Of a stretch of DNA of 19,331 nt, positions 1-7,361 are shown piece after piece. The notes under the pieces are model-generated. The model worked only from the letters and a program-made list of their open reading frames with translations, was not told where the DNA came from and searched no databases. The stretch lies in NCBI GenBank assembly GCA_031286555.1, contig JAITUD010000035.1:1-19331 (forward strand), given 5' to 3'. This DNA is from Microbacterium sp. (GTDB taxonomy: Bacteria > Actinomycetota > Actinomycetes > Actinomycetales > Microbacteriaceae). Position 1 is the first letter of the stretch; every line of letters starts with the position of its first letter. Both the position numbers and the translations under genes were made by a program.

Positions 1-1343
1 GTTCCGGGCAGATAGTCGATGCGCATGTCGCGGCTGAGGTCCATCAACGAGAGCGCGCGGTCCGGCACCCGCAGCAGGTCTCGCCAGCCGAGTTCCGACA
101 GGGGGAGTGCGTCGAGCTCATCCGCCGCGGCCAGCAGCTCCGCGAGGCGCGGGTCATCCGGAGCATCCTCCGGATGGAAGCGCAGCGCCTTGCGGATGAC
201 CTTGAACGGAGTGAGCAGCACTGCAGGGCCCGGGCGCATGTGCGGCGGGACGAAGCCGGTGACCACGCCGTCCTCCTCCACGAGGTAGTCGGTGAACGCC
301 CCGCGGATGCCGAAGTAGACCGTGATCTGCCGCATCATGTCGGCGGGTCCCTGGCCGAGCCAGGTGGTCACATCCATCGGGTACGGCCGCACCGGCAGGT
401 ACTCGCTGAAGATCATGCTCTGCACCCGCTCGCGTCGATTCAGGGTGCGCGGCTCCGGGGGCAGGGCGGTCATCGGCCGGGCCTGCAGGATGTGCACCGT
501 GCCGTCGGCGATCGCCCACTCCATGTCCTGCGGGCGCCCGAAGTGCTCGGCCGCCGCACGGGCATAGCCGGCCAGGGTGGAGAGGCGGCTGGCGCTGAGC
601 AGGCGCACCCCGGTCTGCGCGGGGGTGTCGTGGCGGATGCCGCCACCGGCATCCGCCCGGATTGCGATGTCTGCGCGTCCCGGCGTCCACCTCTGCAGCA
701 TGCCGTCACTGTCGAGCTCGTAGTGCTCGGGCGTCACCATCCCCGAGACGACGGCTTCGCCGAGCCCCGCTGCAGCGTCGACGATGATGCGATCCCGGCG
801 GCCGCTGACCGGGTCGGCCGAGAACATCACCCCCGCGACGTCTGCATCGACGAGCTGCTGCACGACCACGGCGATGCGCACCCCGTCCGGATCCACCCGC
901 CGCTCGCGCCGGTACGACACCGCGCGGTCGGTCCACAGCGACGCCCAGCATCGGCGCACCGCATCGAGCACGTCGTTCACTCCGACGACGTTCAGGTAGG
1001 TGTCCTGCTGCCCAGCGAAGGCCGCACCGGGCAGATCCTCGGCTGTTGCGCTCGACCGCACCGCCACGGCGACGTCGTCCCCCAGCTGCGCATAGGCGTC
1101 CGCCACGGCGGCCCTCAGGTCCTCCGGAATGGGCGCCGCCTCCAGCATCCGCCGCAGTTCCGCAGGCTCCGCGTCGCCGCCGCGCTCCGCCAGCCCGACG
1201 GCCTCCGCCGCCCGCGCGTACGCGTCGGTCGTGACGACGAACCCTCCCGGCACCGGCAGCCCTGCGCGCCGCATCTCGCCGAGGTTCGCACCCTTCCCCC
1301 CGACGACAGAGAGCTCCCGCGCCTTGTCCAGCCCCACCACCAT
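1..1343 (-). CDS. PEP/pyruvate-binding domain protein, rifampicin phosphotransferase/PEP synthase-like (C-terminus cut by window edge)
   Basis: The reading frame is open from an ATG at 1343 to the window edge, about 447 codons. The N-terminal ATP-grasp domain of the PEP synthase/PPDK family is plain. Near residues 11-24 it reads LSVVGGKGANLGEM, with Lys17 at the ATP-contacting position. Residues 95-118 hold RSSATAEDLPGAAFAGQQ. VMFSADPVSG follows, and the domain closes with QARP near residue 287. The following segment (residues 300-447, PYPMDVTTW) resembles the middle domain of Rph-type rifampicin phosphotransferases more than that of PEP synthase. The swivelling phospho-histidine domain would lie outside the window. 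Known Rph enzymes use ATP to phosphorylate rifampicin; that activity is inferred here only by resemblance, and other PEP-utilizing enzymes share these motifs. An in-frame GTG at 1355 is an alternative start, but an AAGGA sits only 2 nt before it. The gene stands alone, separated from the gyrase operon by a terminator. Confidence 0.85.
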   Translation of the reverse strand, partial: MVVGLDKARELSVVGGKGANLGEMRRAGLPVPGGFVVTTDAYARAAEAVGLAERGGDAEPAELRRMLEAAPIPEDLRAAVADAYAQLGDDVAVAVRSSATAEDLPGAAFAGQQDTYLNVVGVNDVLDAVRRCWASLWTDRAVSYRRERRVDPDGVRIAVVVQQLVDADVAGVMFSADPVSGRRDRIIVDAAAGLGEAVVSGMVTPEHYELDSDGMLQRWTPGRADIAIRADAGGGIRHDTPAQTGVRLLSASRLSTLAGYARAAAEHFGRPQDMEWAIADGTVHILQARPMTALPPEPRTLNRRERVQSMIFSEYLPVRPYPMDVTTWLGQGPADMMRQITVYFGIRGAFTDYLVEEDGVVTGFVPPHMRPGPAVLLTPFKVIRKALRFHPEDAPDDPRLAELLAAADELDALPLSELGWRDLLRVPDRALSLMDLSRDMRIDYLPG

Positions 1344-1415
1344 AAGAAACGTCACGTTCCTTACGCTACGCCCGTCCTCCCCGTCTCACCACCCCTCCGG
1401 CGGGCACCTCACCAC

Positions 1416-1451
1416 GTTTCGTCTCGCTCCTCCGTCGCTCGCTCAACGACC
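1416..1451 (-). repeat. Dispersed intergenic repeat, copy A
   Basis: Read on the minus strand it starts GGTCGTTGAGCGAGCGA, then has six extra bases (CGGAGG), then AGCGAGACGAAAC. Copy B at 18018-18045 has the same two blocks without the six-base insertion. I associate this sequence family with Microbacteriaceae intergenic regions; genome-wide distribution cannot be seen here. Confidence 0.6.
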
Positions 1452-1530
1452 GCAGAAGCTCACACCCGATCCAGAAGCACTCAATCTCCACACCCCCACT
1501 CCGGCGGCTCGCTCCCTCCCAGGAGCATCA

Positions 1531-1622
1531 GCGGGCGGGGAGGTTCCCATAGCGAGCATCGGGAGGGGCCCGCGAAGCGGGAAGGAACCCGCTCTGCGAG
1601 CGCAGGGAACCTTCCCGCCCGC
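1531..1622. repeat. Large imperfect palindrome with internal hairpins
   Basis: An 18-bp arm at 1531-1548 matches the reverse complement of 1605-1622 with one mismatch. Between the arms lies a small perfect hairpin, CCCGC-gaa-GCGGG, at 1569-1581, and further short complementary stretches (GCTC-tgc-GAGC). The whole 92-bp block could fold into a branched structure on either strand. It has no T-run, so it is not a standard intrinsic terminator. It may be a REP-like element. Confidence 0.6.
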
Positions 1623-1634
1623 ACCCCGGACCAC

Positions 1635-1666
1635 AAAAAAGGGGCGGATGCAACAGCATCCGCCCC
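1635..1666 (-). terminator. Rho-independent terminator of the gyrB-gyrA-DUF3566 operon
   Basis: On the minus strand an 11-bp perfect stem (GGGGCGGATGC paired with GCATCCGCCCC) with a 4-nt loop is followed immediately by six T residues. It begins 12 nt after the stop codon of the DUF3566 gene. Confidence 0.93.
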
Positions 1667-1678
1667 AGAGGAACTCAC

Positions 1679-2083
1679 TCAGTTCGACATGAACCCGACG
1701 AGCAGCCCGCCCGTCACCTTCACCGCCACGTTGTAAATCCCCGCCACGACCGCACCCAGCACCGTGAACACGATGAGGTTCAGGATCGAGACGACGGCGG
1801 CGAACGCCATGACCTGCGGCAGGCCGATCAGCTCGGAGAGGTTGACCTGTCCGTCGGTGAAGCCGTCCAGGAAGCTGCCGACCTGCGTGATGACGCCGGT
1901 GGACTGCAGCACCAGGAAGATCAGGAAGAACGACACCATGGTGACGACCGCGAGCGCCACGGCGCCGAGGAACGACAGCTTCACGGCCGACCAGAAGTCG
2001 ATGTAGACCAGGCGCAGCCGGACCTGCTTGCCGCCGGTCTTACGGGTGGACTTCTTCGCGAGCTTGTCGGCTACGGTGCTCAT
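1679..2083 (-). CDS. DUF3566 transmembrane protein downstream of gyrA
   Basis: This 134-residue protein has a basic cytosolic N-terminus (residues 1-24, rich in Lys/Arg). A first membrane segment spans about residues 34-60 and a second about residues 92-117, followed by the conserved tail GIYNVAVKVTGGLLVGF. Size, two-helix layout and tail match the DUF3566 family, which in actinobacteria sits directly after gyrA (the position of Rv0007 in M. tuberculosis). Its biochemical role is not established; the conserved position beside gyrase and the origin is the main clue. The ATG overlaps the gyrA stop by 4 bp (2080-2083), so translation is probably coupled to gyrA. A terminator follows. Confidence 0.92.
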   Translation of the reverse strand: MSTVADKLAKKSTRKTGGKQVRLRLVYIDFWSAVKLSFLGAVALAVVTMVSFFLIFLVLQSTGVITQVGSFLDGFTDGQVNLSELIGLPQVMAFAAVVSILNLIVFTVLGAVVAGIYNVAVKVTGGLLVGFMSN

Positions 2084-4635
2084 GCGTCTTGGCTCTCTTC
2101 GGGGGTCGGGGTCTCAGGGGCCTCGGGGTCGGTGTCCGCCTCATCCTCTTCTTCTGCCAGTCCGCGTTCTGTGTTGCGGGCGATGGCGAGGATCCGATCG
2201 TCGTCGGTGGTGCGGGCGAACAGGACACCCATGGTGTCTCGGCCCTTGGCGGGCACCTCGGCCACGGCAGAGCGTACCACCTTGCCGCTGGACAGAACCA
2301 CCAAGACCTCGTCGTCCTCGGAGACGATCAGACCGCCTGCCAGAACGCCTCGATCGTCGTTCAGCTTGGCCACCTTGATGCCGGTTCCGCCGCGTCCCTG
2401 GACCCGGTATTCCTCGATCTTGGTGCGCTTGGCGTAGCCGCCGTCGGTGACGGTGAACACGTAGGAGTCCTCGTCGACGACGGATGCCGAGAGCAGGCCG
2501 TCCTCGTCCTTGAACTTCATGCCGCGGACGCCTTCGGTGGCGCGTCCCATCGGGCGCAGCGCGTCATCCGTCGCGTTGAACCGGACCGACATGCCCTTCT
2601 TGCTGATCAGCAGGATGTCGTCGGTGCTGTCGACCAGCATGGCGCTGACGAGCTCGTCGCCCTCGCGCAGGCGGATGGCGATGACGCCGCCTTGACGGTT
2701 GGTGTCGTAGTCGCTGAGGCGGGTCTTCTTCACCGTGCCGCCGGCGGTCGCGAGCGCCAGGTACTCCTTGGCCTCGTAGTCGCGGATGTCGAGGATCTGG
2801 GCGATGTTCTCGTCGGGCTGCAGCGCGAGCAGGTTCGCGACGTGCTGTCCCTTCGCGTCGCGGCCGGCCTCGGGGATCTCGTAGGTCTTGGTGCGGTAGA
2901 CCCGGCCCTTGTCGGTGAAGAACAGCAGCCAGTGGTGGGTCGTGGTGACGAAGAAGTGCTCGACCACGTCATCCGCGCGCAGCTGCGCGCCCTTCACGCC
3001 CTTGCCGCCGCGGTGCTGCGAGCGGTAGTTGTCGCTGCGGGTGCGCTTGACGTAGCCCTCGCGGGTCACGGTGACCACCATCTCCTCTTCGGGGATGAGG
3101 TCCTCCATAGACATGTCGCCGTCGAAGCCGTGCAGGATGTGCGTGCGGCGCTCGTCGCCGAACCGCTCGACGATCTCGGTGAGCTCGTCGTGGATGATGC
3201 CGCGCTGACGCGCCGGGGTGGCGAGGATGTCCTTGAAGTCGGCGATCTTGAGCTCGAGAGCGGCGGCCTCGTCGATGACCTTCTGGCGCTCCATCGCCGC
3301 GAGTCGGCGCAGCTGCATCGTCAGGATGGCGTCGGCCTGATCCCAGTCGATGTCGAGCAGCTTCTGCAGCCCCTCGTTGGCCTCTTCGGCCGTGGGGGAG
3401 CGGCGGATCAGCGCGATGACCTCGTCCAGAGCATCCAGTGCCTTGAGGTAGCCCTCGAGGATGTGCATGCGCGCCTCGGCCTTGCGAAGGCGGAACTTCG
3501 TGCGGCGCACGATCACGTCGATCTGGTGCTCGATCCAGTTCGTGATGAACCCGTCGAGCGCCAGCGTGCGGGGCACGCCGTCGACGATCGCCAGCATGTT
3601 GGCGCCGAAGTTCTCCTGCAGCTGGGTGTGCTTGTACAGGTTGTTCAGCACGACCTTCGCGACGGCGTCGCGCTTCAGCACGACCACCAGGCGCTGACCG
3701 GTGCGGTCCGAGGACTCGTCACGGATGTCGGCGATGCCGGAGATCTTGCCGTCGCGGGCCAGGTCGCCGATCTTCACCGCGAGGTTGTCGGGGTTGACCT
3801 GGTACGGCAGCTCGGTGATCACCAGGCAGGTGCGGCCCTGGATCTCCTCGACCTCGACCACCGCGCGCATCGTGATGGAGCCGCGACCGGTGCGGTACGC
3901 CTCCTGGATGCCCTTGGTGCCGAGGATCTGCGCACCGGTCGGGAAGTCGGGGCCGGGAACGCGGCGGATGAGGCCCTCGAGCAGCTCCTCGCGGGGCAGC
4001 TCGGTGTTCTCCAGCGCCCAGAGAGCCGCCTCGGACACCTCGCGCAGGTTGTGCGGCGGGATGTTCGTGGCCATGCCGACCGCGATGCCGACCGAGCCGT
4101 TGACCAGCAGGTTCGGGAACCGCGCCGGCAGGACGTCGGGCTCCTGGGTCTGGCCGTCGTAGTTCGGCGAGAAGTCGACGGTCTCCTCTTCGATGTCGCG
4201 CACCATCTCGAGCGCGAGCGGGGCCATCTTGGTCTCGGTGTATCGCGGAGCCGCGGCACCCATGTTGCCGGGGGATCCGAAGTTGCCCTGGCCGAGCGCG
4301 AGCGGGTAGCGCAGCGCCCACGGCTGCACGAGGCGCACGAGGGTGTCGTAGATCGCGGTGTCACCGTGCGGGTGGTACTGACCCATCACCTCACCGACGA
4401 CGCGGGCGCACTTCGAGAACGACTTGTCGGGACGGTAGCCGCCGTCGTACATGCCGTAGATCACGCGGCGGTGCACGGGCTTGAGCCCGTCGCGCACGTC
4501 GGGCAGCGCGCGCCCGACGATGACCGCCATGGCGTAGTCGAGGTACGACTTCTGCATCTCGCTCTGCAGGTCGACCTGCTCGATCCGGCCGTGGTTGTGC
4601 AGGTCGGCCGGGTCGGGACGTTCTTCGTCAGTCAT
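2080..4635 (-). CDS. gyrA: DNA gyrase subunit A
   Basis: This 851-residue protein forms the breakage-reunion subunit of the A2B2 gyrase that introduces negative supercoils. Residues 30-135 carry the winged-helix/active-site region (KPVHRRVIYGM, YHPHGD, AAAPRYTE), with the catalytic tyrosine at 132. The quinolone-resistance region reads HGDTAIYD (90-97): Thr93 occupies the place of E. coli Ser83 and Asp97 that of Asp87. The GyrA box that begins the DNA-wrapping beta-pinwheel is QHRGGKG at 540-546, with His where Arg is usual. The C-terminus ends in an acidic, Pro/Thr-rich tail (about 825-851), common in actinobacterial GyrA. It lies 46 bp after gyrB and overlaps the DUF3566 start, so the three form an operon. 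The start is ATG with a weak AAAGAA upstream. Confidence 0.98.
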   Translation of the reverse strand: MTDEERPDPADLHNHGRIEQVDLQSEMQKSYLDYAMAVIVGRALPDVRDGLKPVHRRVIYGMYDGGYRPDKSFSKCARVVGEVMGQYHPHGDTAIYDTLVRLVQPWALRYPLALGQGNFGSPGNMGAAAPRYTETKMAPLALEMVRDIEEETVDFSPNYDGQTQEPDVLPARFPNLLVNGSVGIAVGMATNIPPHNLREVSEAALWALENTELPREELLEGLIRRVPGPDFPTGAQILGTKGIQEAYRTGRGSITMRAVVEVEEIQGRTCLVITELPYQVNPDNLAVKIGDLARDGKISGIADIRDESSDRTGQRLVVVLKRDAVAKVVLNNLYKHTQLQENFGANMLAIVDGVPRTLALDGFITNWIEHQIDVIVRRTKFRLRKAEARMHILEGYLKALDALDEVIALIRRSPTAEEANEGLQKLLDIDWDQADAILTMQLRRLAAMERQKVIDEAAALELKIADFKDILATPARQRGIIHDELTEIVERFGDERRTHILHGFDGDMSMEDLIPEEEMVVTVTREGYVKRTRSDNYRSQHRGGKGVKGAQLRADDVVEHFFVTTTHHWLLFFTDKGRVYRTKTYEIPEAGRDAKGQHVANLLALQPDENIAQILDIRDYEAKEYLALATAGGTVKKTRLSDYDTNRQGGVIAIRLREGDELVSAMLVDSTDDILLISKKGMSVRFNATDDALRPMGRATEGVRGMKFKDEDGLLSASVVDEDSYVFTVTDGGYAKRTKIEEYRVQGRGGTGIKVAKLNDDRGVLAGGLIVSEDDEVLVVLSSGKVVRSAVAEVPAKGRDTMGVLFARTTDDDRILAIARNTERGLAEEEDEADTDPEAPETPTPEESQDA

Positions 4636-4681
4636 GTTGTTCTTTCAGATTCCGGTCGTCGTGCGAAACGAAGAGGATGCG

Positions 4682-6748
4682 TCAGATGTCGAGGAAGCGG
4701 ACGTCCTTCGCGTTGCGCTGGATGAAAGTGCGTCGCGACTCGACGTCCTCACCCATCAGCACGCTGAAGATCTCGTCGGCCGCTGCCGCGTCGTCGATGG
4801 TGACCTGCTTGAGGGTGCGCGAGCTGTGGTCCATCGTGGTCTCCCACAGCTCCTTCGGGTTCATCTCGCCGAGACCCTTGTAGCGCTGGATGCCGGCATC
4901 CTTCGGCAGGCGCTTGCCGTTCTCGCTGCCGTACTTCAGCAGCGCGTCGCGCTCCTCGTCGGTGTACACGTACTCGTGCGGGGAGTTGGTCCACTTCAGG
5001 CGGTACAGCGGCGGCATCGCCAGGTAGACGAAACCGGCCTCGATGAGTCCGCGCATGTAGCGGAACAGCAGGGTCAGCAGCAGCGTCGCGATGTGCTGGC
5101 CGTCGACGTCGGCATCCGCCATCAGGACGATCTTGTGGTAGCGGGCCTTCTCGATGTCGAAGTCCTCGCCGATGCCGGTGCCGAAGGCCTGGATCATCGC
5201 CTGGACCTCTTTGTTGCCCAGTGCCTTGTCGAGGCGTGCGCGCTCGACGTTGAGGATCTTGCCTCGGAGCGCCAGGATCGCCTGGGTGTGCGGGTCGCGG
5301 CCCTGCACGGCGGAGCCGCCGGCCGAGTCGCCCTCCACCAGGAAGATCTCGCTGATCGACGGGTCCTTGCTGGTGCAGTCCTTGAGCTTGTCGGGCATCG
5401 CGGCCGACTCGAAGACGCTCTTGCGCCTTGCTGTCTCGCGGGCCTTGCGGGCCGCCATGCGCGCGGTCGCTGCGTCGATCGCCTTTCGGACCACGTTCTT
5501 GGCCTGCGCGGGGTTGCGCTCGAACCAGTCGCCGAGCTGGTCGTTGACGATCTTCTGCACGAACGCCTTGACCTCGGTGTTGCCGAGCTTGGTCTTGGTC
5601 TGGCCCTCGAACTGCGGCTCGGAGAGCTTGACCGAGATCACCGCGGTCAGCCCCTCGCGCACGTCGTCGCCGGAGAGGTTGTCGTCCTTCTCCTTGAGCA
5701 GGTTGTTCGCCCTGGCGTACTTGTTGACCAGCGTGGTCAGCGCCGCGCGGAAGCCCTCTTCGTGCGTGCCGCCCTCGTGCGTGTTGATCACGTTCGCGTA
5801 GGTGAACACGTTCTCGGTGTACGAGGTGGTCCACTGCATCGCGATCTCGACCGACATCTTGCGCACCGTGTCCTCGGACGAGAAGTCGATGACCTCGTCG
5901 TTGACGACATCGGCGTGCCGCACCTTGTTCAGGTACTCGACGTAGTCGACCAGGCCGCGCTCGTAGTGGAAGTCGTCGCTGCGCTGCTTGGTCACGGTGA
6001 CGCCGTCGACCTCGACCTCGTCGGCCGCAGAGGGCCGCTCGTCGAACAGCCGGATGCGCAGCCCCTTGTTCAGGAACGCCATCTGCTGGAAGCGGGTGCG
6101 CAGGGTGTCGTAGTCGAACTCGACCGTCTCCTGGAAGATCGAGGCGTCCGGCCAGAACGTGATCGTCGTTCCGGTCTCGGTGGTCTCCTCGCCCTTCTCG
6201 AGGCCCTGCTGGGGGACGCCGCCGTCGGCGAACAGATGCCGCCAGACGTATCCCTTCTGCTTGACCTCGACCTCGAACCGCGTGGACAGCGCGTTCACGA
6301 CCGACGAGCCGACGCCGTGCAGACCGCCCGAGACGGCGTAGGCGCCGCCGCCGAACTTTCCGCCGGCGTGCAGGATGGTCAGCACCACCTCGACGGTCGA
6401 CTTGGTCGGGTCGGAGGAGTGCGGGTCGACCGGGATGCCGCGGCCGTTGTCGACCACGCGCACACCGCCGTCGGCGAGCAGCGTCACGGTGATGGTGTCG
6501 GCGTACCCGGCCATCGCCTCGTCGACGGAGTTGTCGACGATCTCCTGCACCAGGTGGTGCAGACCGCGCGGTCCGGTCGAGCCGATGTACATGCCGGGGC
6601 GCTTGCGCACGGCCTCGAGGCCTTCGAGGATCTGGATCGAGTCCGCACCGTACTCGCCGGGCACCTGTCCGGCGGCAGCGGATCCACCGTCTGGCGTCCC
6701 TGAGGTGGTCGAAGGGTCGTTCGCGTCTTCAGGGAGTTCAGGCGTCAT
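4682..6748 (-). CDS. gyrB: DNA gyrase subunit B
   Basis: This 688-residue protein is the ATPase subunit of gyrase. The GHKL ATP site shows EIVDNSVDEA (Asn73) and DNGRGIP (Asp100), then the glycine lid GGLHGVGSSVVNA. The TOPRIM domain carries EGDSAGGSA and DADVDG, the Mg2+-binding acidic residues. The C-terminal signatures QRYKGLGEMNP and RFLDI are intact. Residues 1-35 form a low-complexity tail before the conserved EGLEAVRKRPGMYIG block; part of it is encoded by a sequence resembling an intergenic repeat (6695-6715). The ATG at 6748 has GGAGA about 10 nt upstream. A separate promoter lies at 6785-6790, so gyrBA can be expressed apart from recF-dciA. Confidence 0.98.
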   Translation of the reverse strand: MTPELPEDANDPSTTSGTPDGGSAAAGQVPGEYGADSIQILEGLEAVRKRPGMYIGSTGPRGLHHLVQEIVDNSVDEAMAGYADTITVTLLADGGVRVVDNGRGIPVDPHSSDPTKSTVEVVLTILHAGGKFGGGAYAVSGGLHGVGSSVVNALSTRFEVEVKQKGYVWRHLFADGGVPQQGLEKGEETTETGTTITFWPDASIFQETVEFDYDTLRTRFQQMAFLNKGLRIRLFDERPSAADEVEVDGVTVTKQRSDDFHYERGLVDYVEYLNKVRHADVVNDEVIDFSSEDTVRKMSVEIAMQWTTSYTENVFTYANVINTHEGGTHEEGFRAALTTLVNKYARANNLLKEKDDNLSGDDVREGLTAVISVKLSEPQFEGQTKTKLGNTEVKAFVQKIVNDQLGDWFERNPAQAKNVVRKAIDAATARMAARKARETARRKSVFESAAMPDKLKDCTSKDPSISEIFLVEGDSAGGSAVQGRDPHTQAILALRGKILNVERARLDKALGNKEVQAMIQAFGTGIGEDFDIEKARYHKIVLMADADVDGQHIATLLLTLLFRYMRGLIEAGFVYLAMPPLYRLKWTNSPHEYVYTDEERDALLKYGSENGKRLPKDAGIQRYKGLGEMNPKELWETTMDHSSRTLKQVTIDDAAAADEIFSVLMGEDVESRRTFIQRNAKDVRFLDI
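6695..6715 (-). repeat. Repeat-like sequence inside the gyrB N-terminal coding region
   Basis: On the minus strand the segment reads CCTTCGACCACCTCAGGGAC, encoding about residues 12-18 of GyrB. It closely resembles the CCTTCGACAAGCTCAGGGAC-type repeat that I recall as frequent in intergenic DNA of Microbacteriaceae. The recognition is from memory, not from a search. Confidence 0.4.
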
Positions 6749-6784
6749 CAGAGGGCAATCTCCAGATCGATATCTCGAACTCCC

Positions 6785-6790
6785 ATTCTA
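6785..6790 (-). promoter_or_regulatory. -10 element of the predicted gyrB promoter
   Basis: The minus strand reads TAGAAT, close to the sigma-A consensus, 36 nt before the gyrB ATG. No good -35 hexamer is seen at 17 bp spacing. The dciA stop codon lies about 80 nt upstream, so an independent gyrBA promoter fits here. Confidence 0.55.
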
Positions 6791-6811
6791 GCGGTTTTCC
6801 ACGGTCGAATG

Positions 6812-6844
6812 GCGCTCAGAGGCCGTGTGTGGCGTTCTGAGCGC
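6812..6844. repeat. 9-bp inverted repeat upstream of gyrB
   Basis: GCGCTCAGA at 6812-6820 is matched perfectly by TCTGAGCGC at 6836-6844, with a 15-bp spacer. It sits between the dciA stop and the gyrB -10 element. No T-run follows on either strand, so an operator or a factor-dependent terminator is more likely than an intrinsic terminator. Confidence 0.5.
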
Positions 6845-6866
6845 GTCGAGGTCGTCTCACGGTGAC

Positions 6867-7361
6867 CTACCCGTAGGTGTCCCGTGGACCCCGCCCAGGG
6901 ACAGTGCGCGGTCCCCACTTCCAGCTCGGAACATCCGGACCGATGAACCGGACGTCGATGACTCCGGCATCCGGATAACGGTTCCCGATCTCGGTCATGA
7001 TGACCGCGCGCATGTACTGCAGGTTCTTCGCCCACGCCGTCGAATCGCACTTCACGGTGAGCATGCCGTGCTGCAGCGACACCGGTTCGGAATGCCTCGC
7101 CGTCTCGCCGCCGACCAGCTCGGCCCACTGCCGCACGAGATCCTCGGCGGCGAGTGTCTTCTCCCAGCCGGAGTCGCGACTGAGCTTGTCCAGCACCGCG
7201 CCGAGCGAGCCCGGGTCACGGCCGGGCGTGAACGGCGCGTTGTCATCGTCGTCGCGGATGCGCTTCTTGCGCTTCCAGTTCTTCGAGCTCGGCTTCAGTC
7301 CGCGCAGCCGCAGGTAGGTGGCGACGGTCTCCGGAGTCTCGGGCATCTCGGGATCAGTCAT
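6867..7361 (-). CDS. dciA: DciA-family (DUF721) replicative helicase loader/operator
   Basis: This 164-residue protein has a DUF721 domain at about residues 50-142 (LGAVLDKLSRDSGW, WAELVG, GMLTVKCDSTAWAKNLQ) after a Lys/Arg-then-Asp-rich linker (28-40). The family, called DciA, assists DnaB helicase at the origin in bacteria lacking DnaC/DnaI; Rv0004 occupies the same position in M. tuberculosis. The start is set at the ATG at 7361, which overlaps the recF stop by 8 bp (7354-7361). A longer in-frame extension to 7514 runs through recF and has the Ser/Arg-rich look of a shadow frame. The C-terminal WKWGPR...RGPRDTYG matches actinobacterial members. Confidence 0.93.
   Translation of the reverse strand: MTDPEMPETPETVATYLRLRGLKPSSKNWKRKKRIRDDDDNAPFTPGRDPGSLGAVLDKLSRDSGWEKTLAAEDLVRQWAELVGGETARHSEPVSLQHGMLTVKCDSTAWAKNLQYMRAVIMTEIGNRYPDAGVIDVRFIGPDVPSWKWGPRTVPGRGPRDTYG

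Larger units (their letters stand above)
1356..1634. other. Intergenic spacer upstream of the PEP-binding protein gene
   Basis: No coding region is supported here. Short open frames on both strands have the Arg/Pro/Ser-rich composition of non-coding high-GC DNA, and no tRNA fold is visible. The spacer holds one copy of a dispersed repeat (1416-1451) and a large imperfect palindromic element (1531-1622), listed separately. The promoter of the minus-strand gene must lie in its lower part, but I could not identify a convincing -10/-35 pair. Confidence 0.6.

Noticed and set aside
1344..1678. tRNA-Ile/tRNA-Ala genes expected after gyrA in some actinobacteria
   Set aside because: No cloverleaf, anticodon arm or T-loop sequence is visible; the spacer holds only repeats and a terminator.
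174..1736. 520-codon plus-strand frame across the Rph-like gene and spacer
   Set aside because: It runs antisense to clear PEP-binding-domain motifs and continues through repeats; low-complexity shadow.
2089..4725. 878-codon open frame antisense to gyrA
   Set aside because: It is a shadow frame: repetitive Val/Ala/Leu/Gly/Asp/Arg composition, no domain, and the opposite strand encodes unmistakable GyrA.
4595..6703. 702-codon open frame antisense to gyrB
   Set aside because: Same reason; GyrB motifs are continuous on the minus strand and this frame has no recognisable features.
6853..6872. parS-like GTCTCACGGTGAC near the dciA stop
   Set aside because: An extra base breaks the palindrome centre, so it does not match the parS core.
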